Shown here: positions 34,216 to 44,711 of the stretch, piece by piece
Position numbering within the stretch: the stretch's first letter is position 1
Layout: each line of letters begins with the position of its first letter
NCBI RefSeq assembly: GCF_036416795.1
Contig: NZ_CP143867.1
Coordinates: 5,386,001-5,450,000, forward strand
DNA: 64,000 nucleotides
Direction of reading: 5' to 3'
Source of the DNA: Bacteroides sp. MSB163
GTDB lineage: Bacteria > Bacteroidota > Bacteroidia > Bacteroidales > Bacteroidaceae
Notes under the pieces: generated by a model
Told to the model about the DNA's origin: nothing
What the model saw: the letters and a program-made list of their open reading frames with translations, nothing else
Database searches by the model: none
Program-made: the position numbers and the translations under genes

Positions 34216-37140
34216 TTACGATAATTTTATTATTTCAATCAGATTTACTCCTGGCACATAATTCACGCCCAAGGTATTCCAGAGATATACATCCAATAGC
34301 CCATCGCTACCAACTGTTACATTGTCAATCTCGACAAATTGAGTCATGTTATTCAGTGGACTAAATGATATATTGGTCTCAACATTATTTGCAGAATAAA
34401 ATATTGATGAGAACTGGTCTTCTTGAATAGCCGTGCTACAAGAGGGTAATATTCTGACTTTATATGTTCCCGCGGTAAATGCTTGGAATCTCAACATCGC
34501 CTTAATACCGGAAGCCACCCTGTCGCCACAATTATATCGACCGATATATTTTGCCGGATACGGCCCGCTATCGTCTACTGTCGGCTGGCGAACACCGGTA
34601 TTTATCGTAGATATATCCACACCGTATTCACCGGGATAATCATTCTTGGCCTTTAAATAATTACCCACCTCATTTCCGGAAGTATCCTTCAACAGATTAG
34701 TCGTATAACTTGCTCCTTGAACAATCGACATATTATTTATGATCTCGCCATTGACCGTATCATAAGATATATTATTGCCAAGTTGAGCGAATGAAACGAT
34801 AGTCTTTCCAGCAGTACCGCTGCCGCCTTCTTTCTGGAAGTTGCAAGTTATTGTTTTATTACTCTGCACATTATTAACGGTCGCTGTCCCGGTATTAGTC
34901 CCTACACCGGTACTCGTATCCGCGCCACTCCAACTACCGATAACATAGCCATCATTAGCCTGCGCGTTAACGCTTGCCTGTCCTCCCTCGGCAACATCTT
35001 GAACGGCAGGCGTCACAGTACCGTATGTAGTGTTATTCGCCTTTCCCGTTACTGTATAAGATACGGCCGGACGTTCGGAATATAAGATAGATGAAGACTT
35101 GATTTCAGACTCGCCAAAACTGTTTTTAACCTGCACGTATACAGTCTTGGATGCATAACCGGATGAAAGTTGATAAGAAAAAATTTTCGATGTGCCGACA
35201 ATCCAGCTTGCACCGGATAAGTCGGCAGTCTCACCAACTTTATAATGAGTAAGTCCGCCAGGCATATTGAGAGTTATAGAAACCAATTGGTTGTAAGTCA
35301 CCGTTACGCCATCATTGATTGATATCGAATTGAGCACCGGAGCGGCCTCATTAACTGATAATCTTGCAGCAAATGGAGCCTTCAAAGTATCCTTCAACTG
35401 ATTCACGAAATAGTAGGCATCCGTTTTATCTTCCTCTGACAATGTACTTTCAAATTTAACCGTATACTTCTCGGCACATTCCAGGAGCAACTCGTTGAAA
35501 TTCACATTTACAAGCATTCCTGAACCATGAGCCGCATAGCTATATCCGAATATCTTGTCGGAAACCGTTAATGCATCCACAGAGGTTATTCCGGATACAA
35601 GGAATGACAAGTCCTTAAAATAATAGTTCTTAGAAAATGGAACCAATATCTTCCATGTGACAGTATTATTGCTTACTATCTTCTTAATGACTGAGTTTAA
35701 CCGCATCTGTATATACTCGTATATCTCATCCCAGGAAGCAACCCAAAGGCTATCGTCACCACCTTTCCCGTATAGTGAATAGATAGTTTCTAATAACTCT
35801 ATTCGGGAAAGGTCTACGCGGTGTGTCGTTATACCCACCCAGTAGGGGTTATCGCTTGTATGTTGTTCAGCCAGTTCTTCCAGCTTTACATCATTAACGG
35901 AAGAATTGGTTCCGCCGTAAGTCCTTTTTTTGTATAATGAACCAGTTGATTTCAGATATATCTTTTCCAGATGATGTAATGAGCTACGGTAGAAGTCAAC
36001 CAATGGAGACTCATCCGCCGCAGTAACATAAGCGGTATTACCGTCAGGGAGTCCCATTACTTTCATTCGACGATTCAGTTTATCCAAAACCTTATCATAA
36101 TCGGCTTTAAACCCTTTTACAATATCTGCCGGATTAGTCTTGTCATATATACGCTCATCAACATTGTGGTAAAGCATAGAAACACCCCAGTCTTTCATTA
36201 AGTCAAGTTCAGGCCAAGTTATATATATGCTATTTTTATTTGTCCCATCTCCTATAAGACCGTTAGGATTATATTCGTTTCCCAAAGTTGGCCATAATGC
36301 AACGCTAAAACCGAAACGGCGATCATTGCCGCAGCCATCAGTATACACCAACGGATATTCTGGTGTATAACCGGTTGTCGGTGTGTTGCCAAGATGGAAA
36401 AACTCGCTGTCATCAATCCATTTTTGATTGATACGACGCCAAATTCGTGCATAAGCTCCCTCTACAGAGTCATCGGCCGTATAGGTAAATGCAAAATGCT
36501 TGTCATATTTAAGAGGTGCAAAACTCAAGTTCACAGAATCCGCACTAACACCAGAAGGAAGAACAATACTAAATTCGATAATCTCTCCTGCAAGTTTAAG
36601 ATATTCGAGGGTCAGCATCAAGGTTGAACCGGCCGGTATTGCAGATTTGCATATCACGGATAACTTTGTCTCAAAGTCTTCCGTCACATACATCTGTTTG
36701 ACTTCAATCGCTCCCGGATAGAACTTACCGGCAGAATCTTTCACGGTTATGTTTTTCGCTGTCAAATACATATTATTTCCCAGCGGTGAGTCACTTACAA
36801 TATATTCCTTTTCTTCTCCAACAGAGGTAGGAGGAACTATCAGTGACACTGAACAAGCATATATATCATGTTCAGTAACTCCAAATCTGTAAGAACCAAC
36901 TTTGCTTTCCACGTCAGATATAAGTATCCCACCTGACCCGCCTGCGGAGTTTTCAAGATTATCAACACGCGTCAAGAGCTGAGACAGATTTTGCTTGTCT
37001 TGAGTTGTATAGTCATTCGTTGACAGCCCTTTGCCTGATACAGCGTCCACTTTGCTGTTAACAGCGGAAACCACCTGATTAAACTCATCCGCTGACAATG
37101 TATCACCGGTATTTTTTATAGGTATATTCAAATTTGCCAT
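34216..37140 (-). CDS. Tail fibre / receptor-binding protein with polysaccharide-deacetylase-like domain
   Basis: 974 residues. A short N-terminal coiled-coil region (NQVVSAVNSKVDAVSGKGLS) likely docks on the tail tip. Residues ~205-480 begin AFTYTADDSVEGAYARIW, with a DD pair in the position of the NodB motif 1, then GVSMLYHN and WVGITTHRVD, so a polysaccharide deacetylase-like fold is suspected. Then follow beta-sandwich repeats (SISINDGVTVTYNQLVSITL) and an InlB B-repeat-like unit (GTVTPAVQDVAEGGQASVNA, then GYVIGSWSGAD, NVQSNKTITCNF). Placed after Tal, it is the likely host-binding and capsule-modifying protein. The enzymatic call is an inference. Confidence 0.6.
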   Translation of the reverse strand: MANLNIPIKNTGDTLSADEFNQVVSAVNSKVDAVSGKGLSTNDYTTQDKQNLSQLLTRVDNLENSAGGSGGILISDVESKVGSYRFGVTEHDIYACSVSLIVPPTSVGEEKEYIVSDSPLGNNMYLTAKNITVKDSAGKFYPGAIEVKQMYVTEDFETKLSVICKSAIPAGSTLMLTLEYLKLAGEIIEFSIVLPSGVSADSVNLSFAPLKYDKHFAFTYTADDSVEGAYARIWRRINQKWIDDSEFFHLGNTPTTGYTPEYPLVYTDGCGNDRRFGFSVALWPTLGNEYNPNGLIGDGTNKNSIYITWPELDLMKDWGVSMLYHNVDERIYDKTNPADIVKGFKADYDKVLDKLNRRMKVMGLPDGNTAYVTAADESPLVDFYRSSLHHLEKIYLKSTGSLYKKRTYGGTNSSVNDVKLEELAEQHTSDNPYWVGITTHRVDLSRIELLETIYSLYGKGGDDSLWVASWDEIYEYIQMRLNSVIKKIVSNNTVTWKILVPFSKNYYFKDLSFLVSGITSVDALTVSDKIFGYSYAAHGSGMLVNVNFNELLLECAEKYTVKFESTLSEEDKTDAYYFVNQLKDTLKAPFAARLSVNEAAPVLNSISINDGVTVTYNQLVSITLNMPGGLTHYKVGETADLSGASWIVGTSKIFSYQLSSGYASKTVYVQVKNSFGESEIKSSSILYSERPAVSYTVTGKANNTTYGTVTPAVQDVAEGGQASVNAQANDGYVIGSWSGADTSTGVGTNTGTATVNNVQSNKTITCNFQKEGGSGTAGKTIVSFAQLGNNISYDTVNGEIINNMSIVQGASYTTNLLKDTSGNEVGNYLKAKNDYPGEYGVDISTINTGVRQPTVDDSGPYPAKYIGRYNCGDRVASGIKAMLRFQAFTAGTYKVRILPSCSTAIQEDQFSSIFYSANNVETNISFSPLNNMTQFVEIDNVTVGSDGLLDVYLWNTLGVNYVPGVNLIEIIKLS

Positions 37141-37158
37141 ATCATCTTATTTTTTATA

Positions 37159-39306
37159 TTAACCTAATGCGAAAGAGAATGTATAAGGAAATCCCGTTGT
37201 AGGTGGAGTAACACCGCCACGAATAGCTGAGATAGGGATAAACACCATCTGCTGGATTCTTCTATCATAGACGGGAACTAACATATTATCCGCATCAATA
37301 ACTCCAGCATATAATGTCGGAGCGGCATAACTCCACTCATTTTTTCCCTTAACGGAAAGTGAGCCAACCGGAGCACTGTCTACAGAGGAGTTGACATTAC
37401 TAAGACCACCAAATGATAAATCCGTTGCTTCCACCGGAGCAATCTCCATCAAAGCGTCCTCATCCTCTTCGATAAGCGTATCTTCATCCTCTTCAAGCAA
37501 ACAAGACATTAAAGAGGCCGGGGTGTTTTGCTTCGGAAGACGGACGATTAAGCCATTCTCGACGACAGCACCTCCAAAAAGACGTAATAGATAATCTGTA
37601 CTATCTACTTTGTCTTTACGGAGGAACATTGATAACGAACGCAATGCCGAGAACACATTGCTGTCAGTTGCAGGAGTGGAGTCATTCCTTCTTATCACAT
37701 ATACACCACTACCGCTTCCACCTGTATAAACCTGCCCTTCAAGAGTGAGATTTTCCACCTTGTCCTCTAGTTCCCCGATGCGGGAATAGGCGGCAGTTTC
37801 CCCGACAGTATATACGGGGGAATCATAAGGCTTATCAAGGTTGAATTCGAACCCGATAACCCTCGACAGCCTTCCGTTTTCGAAATAGGCTTTGTTTATG
37901 AGGTTCACCCTTTGACCGATACCGTAGAGATTATGCATTCCATCCTCGCTGTATGCGTTATCGGACATCATCGTGCAGTTGTAGGTGTTCGGGTCTATCT
38001 TAGATTTGGCAATGTACTTTTCAGCCTCTTCCTTCAGTTCCCGTTCGGCAGCGGATACAAGTCCTAATTCTGTTATTTTGGTTGAATCCCAACCTGACAA
38101 AACGTAGGTATCGCCGTCTTCGGGGATGAGCACCTCATCGGGCAACGGTCTGCCATAGTCTTCATTCCTTACTATCTCCCACACTTGTGCTAACGGATTC
38201 CAAGAACCATCCTCATTCTTCTCCGGGATAGGTCTTTCTCCACCTTCCTTGTCGCATGGATTGAATGTCACGACAAACATCATTCCGTTTAGCTTACCGG
38301 ACTGAAATATTATCTTCAAATCCTCTCCCGGTAATCTATATTCTTCTGAAAAAATTATCCCCGTGTCCTTGAAACGATAGGCGTTCCACTTCTTTTCGGT
38401 TGTTGTACCGTCCCCATTTTCTATCTTATCGATATATTCGTGAGTGGTGACATCCAACATGGTGCCCACCCTTCGAGGATAAATATCATCAAAGACAACC
38501 ACCTGTTCAATGGCTTCTTCAGTACTCATATCTGAATAAGCGTCTATGTACAAAGTTCCTTCGGGTAGCATCAATCTTTTTTGCACCACACCATTTATCA
38601 CCACCGCTTCGTCAACGGGACGGTAGTTGGCAGGAATGTTCCTTGTCGAGCCGAAAGCATAGATACGGGTGGCATAGGTTGACTGGGATTCGGAGCGTGA
38701 CATTTCCCCCACGTTCTTAGCGATTTCCATATTCACGTAGTCGCCAAACTCGCATTTACCGAAGTGGATAATATTGTCTGTCACCCAGCACTCGCAATCC
38801 CATTTCTTCGCCATTTCAAAACAGGCATCTAAGATATTGGTGTTATCATAAGTCATTAACAGAGACTTGTTCTCGACCGTACTGTCAATGGAAAAATCAA
38901 AATCCTGTCCTTTGTAAGTATAACCAAGAGCTTTCAAGTTTCTCAGGACTATACTTGCTTGTACGTTGAGTGGAGCTGTCAGACTCCAGGACGCTTCCTG
39001 CCCAGATGTCTCCGGGGTATATTTGAAGATTTTATTTTTCCATTTCCAGTAGTGAGCATCAAGTCTTAGTTCATAATCATAGCCTGCGTTATCGGTGTTG
39101 AAGGTAGGACTCTGAAGGTCGCATACCTCGAATAACCCAAAATCGCATTCAACATATGAGCCTAACTTGAAATATATGGGATTCTCCAAAGAGAATTTCA
39201 GAAGTATGTAATCCTCTTTTTTGAGCGTAAACTTCCGCTTGCAACCTTCATTGGGAGTGGTTACAAGAAGAACGTTACCGGATATGTCTTTGATGTCTAC
39301 TATCAT
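37159..39306 (-). CDS. Tail-associated baseplate protein (Tal/gp18-like)
   Basis: 715 residues. The N-terminal ~300 residues have the beta-rich gp27/Tal hub character (YILLKFSLENPIYFKLGSYV, FGLFEVCDLQSPTFNTDNAG); the middle has segments typical of prophage tail-tip proteins (LNGMMFVVTFNPCDKEGG) and the C-terminus forms a coiled-coil/linker (GELEDKVENLTLEGQVY) and a stalk ending. Gene order tape measure, Dit, this gene, fibre is that of siphoviruses. It probably connects the tail tube to the fibres. No clear peptidase motif is seen. Confidence 0.7.
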   Translation of the reverse strand: MIVDIKDISGNVLLVTTPNEGCKRKFTLKKEDYILLKFSLENPIYFKLGSYVECDFGLFEVCDLQSPTFNTDNAGYDYELRLDAHYWKWKNKIFKYTPETSGQEASWSLTAPLNVQASIVLRNLKALGYTYKGQDFDFSIDSTVENKSLLMTYDNTNILDACFEMAKKWDCECWVTDNIIHFGKCEFGDYVNMEIAKNVGEMSRSESQSTYATRIYAFGSTRNIPANYRPVDEAVVINGVVQKRLMLPEGTLYIDAYSDMSTEEAIEQVVVFDDIYPRRVGTMLDVTTHEYIDKIENGDGTTTEKKWNAYRFKDTGIIFSEEYRLPGEDLKIIFQSGKLNGMMFVVTFNPCDKEGGERPIPEKNEDGSWNPLAQVWEIVRNEDYGRPLPDEVLIPEDGDTYVLSGWDSTKITELGLVSAAERELKEEAEKYIAKSKIDPNTYNCTMMSDNAYSEDGMHNLYGIGQRVNLINKAYFENGRLSRVIGFEFNLDKPYDSPVYTVGETAAYSRIGELEDKVENLTLEGQVYTGGSGSGVYVIRRNDSTPATDSNVFSALRSLSMFLRKDKVDSTDYLLRLFGGAVVENGLIVRLPKQNTPASLMSCLLEEDEDTLIEEDEDALMEIAPVEATDLSFGGLSNVNSSVDSAPVGSLSVKGKNEWSYAAPTLYAGVIDADNMLVPVYDRRIQQMVFIPISAIRGGVTPPTTGFPYTFSFALG

Positions 39307-39363
39307 AACATCTCCAAAGTTCGGACATAAAAAAAAGAATGCCTAAAATCAGGCATTCACATG

Positions 39364-39387
39364 CACGACAATAAAACCAATGTCGTG
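39364..39387. repeat. Inverted repeat CACGACA...TGTCGTG, copy 1
   Basis: Arms CACGACA (39364-39370) and TGTCGTG (39381-39387), directly 3' of the Dit stop codon on the minus strand. Related copies are at 50196-50217 and 61051-61074. There is no U-tract, so it is not an ordinary terminator. Confidence 0.6.
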
Positions 39388-39389
39388 AA

Positions 39390-39806
39390 TTAAGTTCGGT
39401 TTACCGGATTCGGCTCCGAAAACTTACTTGAAATCTTGCCAAAAGTCCTATCTAAACTCTGCGCATAAGTAACACTCTTGCCAGTATAAATAAGACGGTA
39501 AATCTCGCTACCATTAGCTGGGACTTGAATATCAACCTTGCCTTTATAAAGTTCATCGAAGAAAGCCTTTTTCTTTGATTGATAATCGGACTGAGAACTA
39601 CCCTCGATAGTAAACGAAAGAGTTATTTCCCTCTCATCGACTTTAGGATCATTGATTATTACCCGTTTCCCATGTTCAAGTCGGCTTTTGTTCTCAATAA
39701 AATCCTTCATGGGAGCGGATGCCCCAATAACATCAAGAAACCCCTCTCCCATTCTCACACCCCATGTGGCAAACGCATCTTTTTCATTAATCAGTAAATC
39801 TGTCAT
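39390..39806 (-). CDS. Distal tail protein-like (Dit)
   Basis: 138 residues: MTDLLINEKDAFATWGVRMG, KRVIINDPKVDEREITLSFT, KAFFDELYKGKVDIQVP, YRLIYTGKSVTYAQSLD. The strand-rich pattern and the position between tape measure and Tal genes fit a short distal tail/hub protein. Length is close to the N-terminal ring domain of Dit. Three bases separate it from the tape-measure stop. Family call by position and pattern. Confidence 0.6.
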   Translation of the reverse strand: MTDLLINEKDAFATWGVRMGEGFLDVIGASAPMKDFIENKSRLEHGKRVIINDPKVDEREITLSFTIEGSSQSDYQSKKKAFFDELYKGKVDIQVPANGSEIYRLIYTGKSVTYAQSLDRTFGKISSKFSEPNPVNRT

Positions 39807-39809
39807 AGC

Positions 39810-42800
39810 TTATAATTTTGATGTATTCTTCTTCACTTCTGCTATATCTGCTTTGATATCTTTTAAGTATTTAGCCGAATTACCTGTATTCTCCGAAATC
39901 TGTACCAATTCAAGATAGGATTGTGCTATCAAATTCCTCGTATCATCAGCGATGTTCCTCGTTTCTGTATTCATGGAAAGGATAGCATCTGCTCTTGCAG
40001 TTAACAGATTAAGAGATTGAGTTTGAGCGATATTCTGAGTTTTTATCTCTTCACCTGCAATCTGTAAAGCTGTAAACCGACCACTTAGCTCTCCAGCGTC
40101 CTCGTGTGTCATTTCGGTACCAAATCCTCTGGAAGTCGAAGATTGAGAAGTAGACTCTTGGGAACTCCATCCAAAAGCATCAGCCATTGCATCACGTTCA
40201 GCTATAATTTGCTCAGCTAACGCCTTTTGGGCATCTTTCAATTCTGCCGATTCTTTAGCAGTTAAATCAAAAACACCGTCTCCATCACTATCTGATTTTG
40301 CAGCCCAATCATTATATAAAGCTTCGATTTTGGCACGGTACTTATTTGCCACAAGATTTTCTAAAATAGCGTTCTTTAGGTATTCTCCAAAATCATCGGC
40401 CATATCTTTACTACTCTTACCCATATCGGAAAGGGTTGAAACAAAACTGTCATAGAAAGAATCGAAAGAAACTCCGGTCATTGTTTCCTGAAGTTTTGTC
40501 TTCATATCCTCTATCTCATCAGAACAGTCAATAATGTTTTGCAAATATCCTTGTACGTCATCGTCCAACTTCGCCCAGAACGTAGGTGCTTCTTCCTGTA
40601 GACGTTCCAATTGTTCCGCTGTAAGAGAAAATAGTCCAGTCATACGACCGTCAGCAACCGAGTTATAATTGAATCCAATAGACTGTGCCGCTTTACGAAG
40701 TTCATCCCAGCCCTGGCTTGACATCCCTTTTCTCTGACGAACGCCAATGGAATGAGAACCTGCACTCGCCCCTGCATTAAGTCTCTCTATCCCAAGTGCA
40801 ACGCTGCTTTGAGCCTTCTTATTCAATAAGTCCAGAACTTCTTGCCCAGCCTTACGCGCTTCATCGCCATAAGATATATCTATATATTTCTGCTTTTTAC
40901 TAATAAGCGTGTCCCAAACATCAATAAGTGCCCCATATTCTTCTTTCATTTTATTATAGGCAGAATAATCAGCACCAAGGACACCGATTAATCCTGATGC
41001 CATGCCTATTGCTCCACCAATAACAGCTCCCCAAGGTCCACCAATAGATGCGCCAGTTGCCGCATAAGAAGCTGTACTACTTAAAACAGAGGTAACCTTT
41101 CCAGCTGTACTTTCTGATTTAACCCCCAAATCTCCAAGAACACCATCCAGCTCTTTTACAGCAGATGCTATACTACCAAATCCTTTAGATGTGCTTTCAT
41201 AATCATTATTCTTAAAGCCATCCTGAATCATCTTGAATGGATTATACTTATCAAGCATCTTTTTGAATTTGGCTATTTGAGAAGAAAGACTTGATGTAAA
41301 TTTATTTAAGGAAGAAGGATTAGCCATAGCATCATTTATAGCTTTCACAGTCTTTTCATTATCCTTAAACAAATCGGGAATTTTAGTTCCCTCTATCCCA
41401 TTCATATAATCAATAAGCTCTTGAATATCCTCTATTATATTCCTTATTGACGATGAAGAACGATTAGAGAAATCCGTGAAAAATCTTCCCCATAATTCTG
41501 AGTTTTTCATCAATTCATCATCCAGGCTATCAAGATCTTCTTTTCTCTGGGCAATAAAAGTGGATTTTTCAACACTCCCCTCTTCTGCATCCGCAATCTG
41601 CTTATCATATTTATCCATGATAGCTTTGCGTTTTTCCTGATACTCTCCATACTTGATATAATACTCATTCCAAGCATTATCCTGTTTATTTTGATACTCT
41701 TTCAAATTCTTCTCGAAAGAAGCTATTCCACTTTTATATAAATTATCGAAGACATCGTTTTCCGAAATAGATAATGTAATCCCACTTGCATTAAAAGTCT
41801 CTCCCTTTTTTTTATCTGGGCTAGTCTCCCATGTAGCACGGGCATCCTCAATCTTTTTCCGCAGAGTATCCTCTTTCTGCCGGTCGATAGCCTGCATCTC
41901 TTTTTCAAAGTTGAGCTCCATTTCGGCAATGGTCTTGGCAGCACCTTCATCCATTGCCTTGATTCGGGCTTCATCAACTTTTATTTGTAAATCCTCGGCA
42001 AAACGTTTTTGTTCCAATGCTTGTTTATCAAGGAGGACATTATATTTATCGGTCTGCTTACGAAGTTTCTCGGCTTGATTCTCCTGTTTTTTATCGGATG
42101 ACACAGAACCTCCCTTTGCTTTGTAAGTAGCTTCTGCCGAATCACGCAAACCTTTCAATTTTTTAAGTTCTTTATCCCTATCAGCATCAGACATTACTGT
42201 CTTGGAACTCAAAAAGTCCTTATATGCTTTATCAGCATCTTCATACGCTTTTTTGTAACTTGCCAACCATTCTGCGGAAGATTTCTTTTCAGCTTTTGCA
42301 GCTTCTTCTTTTGTCTTTTTAGCAGCTTTCGTAGTTTCTATAAGTGTCTTTATATCCTTAACGTCATATATTGCTTCATCTGATAGAGAGCCTTTTGTGT
42401 CAATAGGCAACTTAATCTTTATCTTCCCATTCTCCCCTTTACCTTTGATACGCTTTTCTAAATCAGAGATGTAGCGGTCAAACTTACTAATATCAACATC
42501 TTTAAGAGTGGATATGAACTGTTCTGAGATACCTTTACCTTTTTCTTGCAGCATGACATCCCTGTCTGCATATAATTTTTCAAGTTTTTTCTTAGATTCA
42601 CGTGCAGCTTGTGTTCCTTGCTTCATTGTTATATTAAATTCTTCTGCCGCTATTTGCTTATTTAACTCTGTGAATCTCTTTGTTTGTTCTTCTCCGGCAC
42701 GTTTCGTATCCTCTTCCGCTATCTGTTGTTTTAGTTTGAGTATATCAGCTAACTTAATGGTTTCGATGTCGTATTGAGCAAATATCTTAGGGTATTCTTT

Positions 42801-44438
42801 TCTTAACTCCGCTAAACTTTGACCTCTTTGTAAATCCGACAATGCTATATCACGAGAACTTTGTATGAGGGAATCAATCTTCTGCTTGTGCTCTTCCTCT
42901 CGTTTTTTAGCTTCTTCTTGCTGTTCGTTAAATCTTCTCTGTGCCTTTTCTGCTTCTGTTGCCGAATCGTAGAAAGCCCACATAGCCGCACCAAGACCTA
43001 CAACCGCAGTAGCTAATAAAACATAAGGATTGGTAAGCATAGCAGCGTTTAAAGCTAACTGCGCCTTTCGAGCCAATATACGAGCATTAGTAAGGGCTAC
43101 CTCGGCTATCGTATGTTTGCTTGTGGCGATGGTGGTAAGCATCACAGCAGTGCGATATGTTCCATAAGTGACCACCAGTCCGGCCAATACCTTTCCGACT
43201 GCCTCATAGTTTTCAATCAGCGAAGTAGTCATTTGAATACCATCCATAATTACCCCTTCTGACTTCTGCCCTAGTTCGTTAAACACAGAATCCAAAGCAT
43301 CCTGCATCATAGATAGCTGACCGTTTATCTCCTTTGAAGCATTCTCGGACATATTATAGAACCGACCGCCTGCGGAAGTGGCGTCAATAAACGCCTGTTG
43401 TACCATTTCTGCGGAAATAGCCCCCTTAGACATCTCATCTTTGAGTGTGGCAATAGACTTCCCTGTCTTTTCAGACATTATTTGAAGTGGATTGAATCCG
43501 GCATTTATCATTTGGTTCAAGTCCTGCCCCATCAACTTGCCTGCTGCTGACATCTGGGAAAAAGCCAAAGTAAGAGAGTCGAATTTCTGTGTATTCCCCA
43601 TAGAAACATCACCAATAGCTTGTAAATAACGTGGCACTCTTTCGGCTTCGATATTAAACCCTAACATCATCTGTGTAGCGGAAGTAACATCGGAAAATTC
43701 CAGCGGTGAAATCTTCGCATATTCACGTACTTGCGCCATGAGCGCATCGGCTTTCTCCTTGCTACCTAACAACGTTTGAATGGCAGTATCGGCCGCTTGA
43801 AACTCACCACGCACACGGATGATTTCAGAACCTAACGCTTTCAGTACGCCAGCACCACCAATAACTGCCAATGCTTTCTTCCAAGAGATAGCGATGCCTT
43901 CGTTAGTTTCTACTACCTCTTTCGCATCATCCTTGTATAGAGCATATTCATCACGGAGTCTTTTTACAGAAAGTCGGGCTTCCGCCTGCTGCTGAGTCAA
44001 TCCGAAAAGAGCAGCTTTTTCTTCATCTAAAACCTTTCGGGCAGCATTATATTCTTCCAACTTACTGTTTGCCGATGTAGGGTTACGTTTCAAGGCGATG
44101 CGATAAGCATCTCCCAAACGTTTTATATCCGCTTCAATATCCTTAACCACTGCCTTTTGAGCAATGATTTTTTCTGTAAACTCATTTACTGATTGAGATG
44201 CATCGAAGATTTTCTTTTTGAAGCTGCCCTCCATCATCGCCCCGGCTTTGGCGGCTTCATTTACCAATTCATCCATCCGCTGTGTGGATGCAGATAACTG
44301 GGTATTCAGAGCCTTGAAAGCAGCAGGTGACTGCGTGCTATCCATACTCTTTAGTTCTTGCTTCAATTTTGCAATCTCATTGCGGAGTTTAACGACCTCT
44401 TCATAATCGGCCTGCACACGAAACACGAGCTTTGCCAT
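39810..44438 (-). CDS. Tape measure protein
   Basis: 1542 residues, the largest gene here. A long N-terminal coiled coil (VVKLRNEIAKLKQELKSMDS) leads to the tape-measure domain (FQAADTAIQTLLGSKEKADA, PLEFSDVTSATQMMLGF, QDLNQMINAGFNPLQIM, ~205-390), two hydrophobic segments about 455-500 (MLTNPYVLLATAVVGLGAAM), a long charged helical region, and a second hydrophobic segment near 1140 (GPWGAVIGGAIGMASGLIGV). It sets tail length and is ejected with DNA. At ~0.15 nm per residue the tail would be about 230 nm if fully helical. Confidence 0.93.
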   Translation of the reverse strand: MAKLVFRVQADYEEVVKLRNEIAKLKQELKSMDSTQSPAAFKALNTQLSASTQRMDELVNEAAKAGAMMEGSFKKKIFDASQSVNEFTEKIIAQKAVVKDIEADIKRLGDAYRIALKRNPTSANSKLEEYNAARKVLDEEKAALFGLTQQQAEARLSVKRLRDEYALYKDDAKEVVETNEGIAISWKKALAVIGGAGVLKALGSEIIRVRGEFQAADTAIQTLLGSKEKADALMAQVREYAKISPLEFSDVTSATQMMLGFNIEAERVPRYLQAIGDVSMGNTQKFDSLTLAFSQMSAAGKLMGQDLNQMINAGFNPLQIMSEKTGKSIATLKDEMSKGAISAEMVQQAFIDATSAGGRFYNMSENASKEINGQLSMMQDALDSVFNELGQKSEGVIMDGIQMTTSLIENYEAVGKVLAGLVVTYGTYRTAVMLTTIATSKHTIAEVALTNARILARKAQLALNAAMLTNPYVLLATAVVGLGAAMWAFYDSATEAEKAQRRFNEQQEEAKKREEEHKQKIDSLIQSSRDIALSDLQRGQSLAELRKEYPKIFAQYDIETIKLADILKLKQQIAEEDTKRAGEEQTKRFTELNKQIAAEEFNITMKQGTQAARESKKKLEKLYADRDVMLQEKGKGISEQFISTLKDVDISKFDRYISDLEKRIKGKGENGKIKIKLPIDTKGSLSDEAIYDVKDIKTLIETTKAAKKTKEEAAKAEKKSSAEWLASYKKAYEDADKAYKDFLSSKTVMSDADRDKELKKLKGLRDSAEATYKAKGGSVSSDKKQENQAEKLRKQTDKYNVLLDKQALEQKRFAEDLQIKVDEARIKAMDEGAAKTIAEMELNFEKEMQAIDRQKEDTLRKKIEDARATWETSPDKKKGETFNASGITLSISENDVFDNLYKSGIASFEKNLKEYQNKQDNAWNEYYIKYGEYQEKRKAIMDKYDKQIADAEEGSVEKSTFIAQRKEDLDSLDDELMKNSELWGRFFTDFSNRSSSSIRNIIEDIQELIDYMNGIEGTKIPDLFKDNEKTVKAINDAMANPSSLNKFTSSLSSQIAKFKKMLDKYNPFKMIQDGFKNNDYESTSKGFGSIASAVKELDGVLGDLGVKSESTAGKVTSVLSSTASYAATGASIGGPWGAVIGGAIGMASGLIGVLGADYSAYNKMKEEYGALIDVWDTLISKKQKYIDISYGDEARKAGQEVLDLLNKKAQSSVALGIERLNAGASAGSHSIGVRQRKGMSSQGWDELRKAAQSIGFNYNSVADGRMTGLFSLTAEQLERLQEEAPTFWAKLDDDVQGYLQNIIDCSDEIEDMKTKLQETMTGVSFDSFYDSFVSTLSDMGKSSKDMADDFGEYLKNAILENLVANKYRAKIEALYNDWAAKSDSDGDGVFDLTAKESAELKDAQKALAEQIIAERDAMADAFGWSSQESTSQSSTSRGFGTEMTHEDAGELSGRFTALQIAGEEIKTQNIAQTQSLNLLTARADAILSMNTETRNIADDTRNLIAQSYLELVQISENTGNSAKYLKDIKADIAEVKKNTSKL

Positions 44439-44444
44439 ATATAA

Positions 44445-44711
44445 TTATTTTAATGGGTTCTTACCTTTTGTTTTAAAAAACTCTTCTTCTGACACTTCTT
44501 CCATAACCTCTCCATATACAGTATGAAGTTTGTCTTTTTGCATGATTACCATATTCCTGTACGGTATCTTATATACCACTTCATCATAAGACAGATGCAG
44601 AGATTCCATGAACGATGCAATCTGCCCAAGCAAGCAGTTATTTCCTACGACCGTTCCTTTGCTGTCAGCGTTGCTACGTTCTTGGCTAAAACTGACAGCT
44701 TGTAAAAATTT
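44445..44711 (-). CDS. Tail assembly chaperone, downstream (T) part made by -1 frameshift
   Basis: This frame has no ATG near its 5' end. It opens right after a TGA (44712-44714), at the slippery heptamer A-AAT-TTT (44705-44711) of the upstream chaperone gene, and runs LQAVSFSQERSNADSKGTVV, then GQIASFMESLHLSYDEVVYK and ends EEEFFKTKGKNPLK, seven bases before the tape measure ATG. A -1 slip of AAT-TTT onto AAA-TTT would fuse it to the 128-residue protein, as in the lambda G/GT pair. Without the slip, only a weak TTG start (44633) would be available. Confidence 0.65.
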   Translation of the reverse strand, partial: KFLQAVSFSQERSNADSKGTVVGNNCLLGQIASFMESLHLSYDEVVYKIPYRNMVIMQKDKLHTVYGEVMEEVSEEEFFKTKGKNPLK

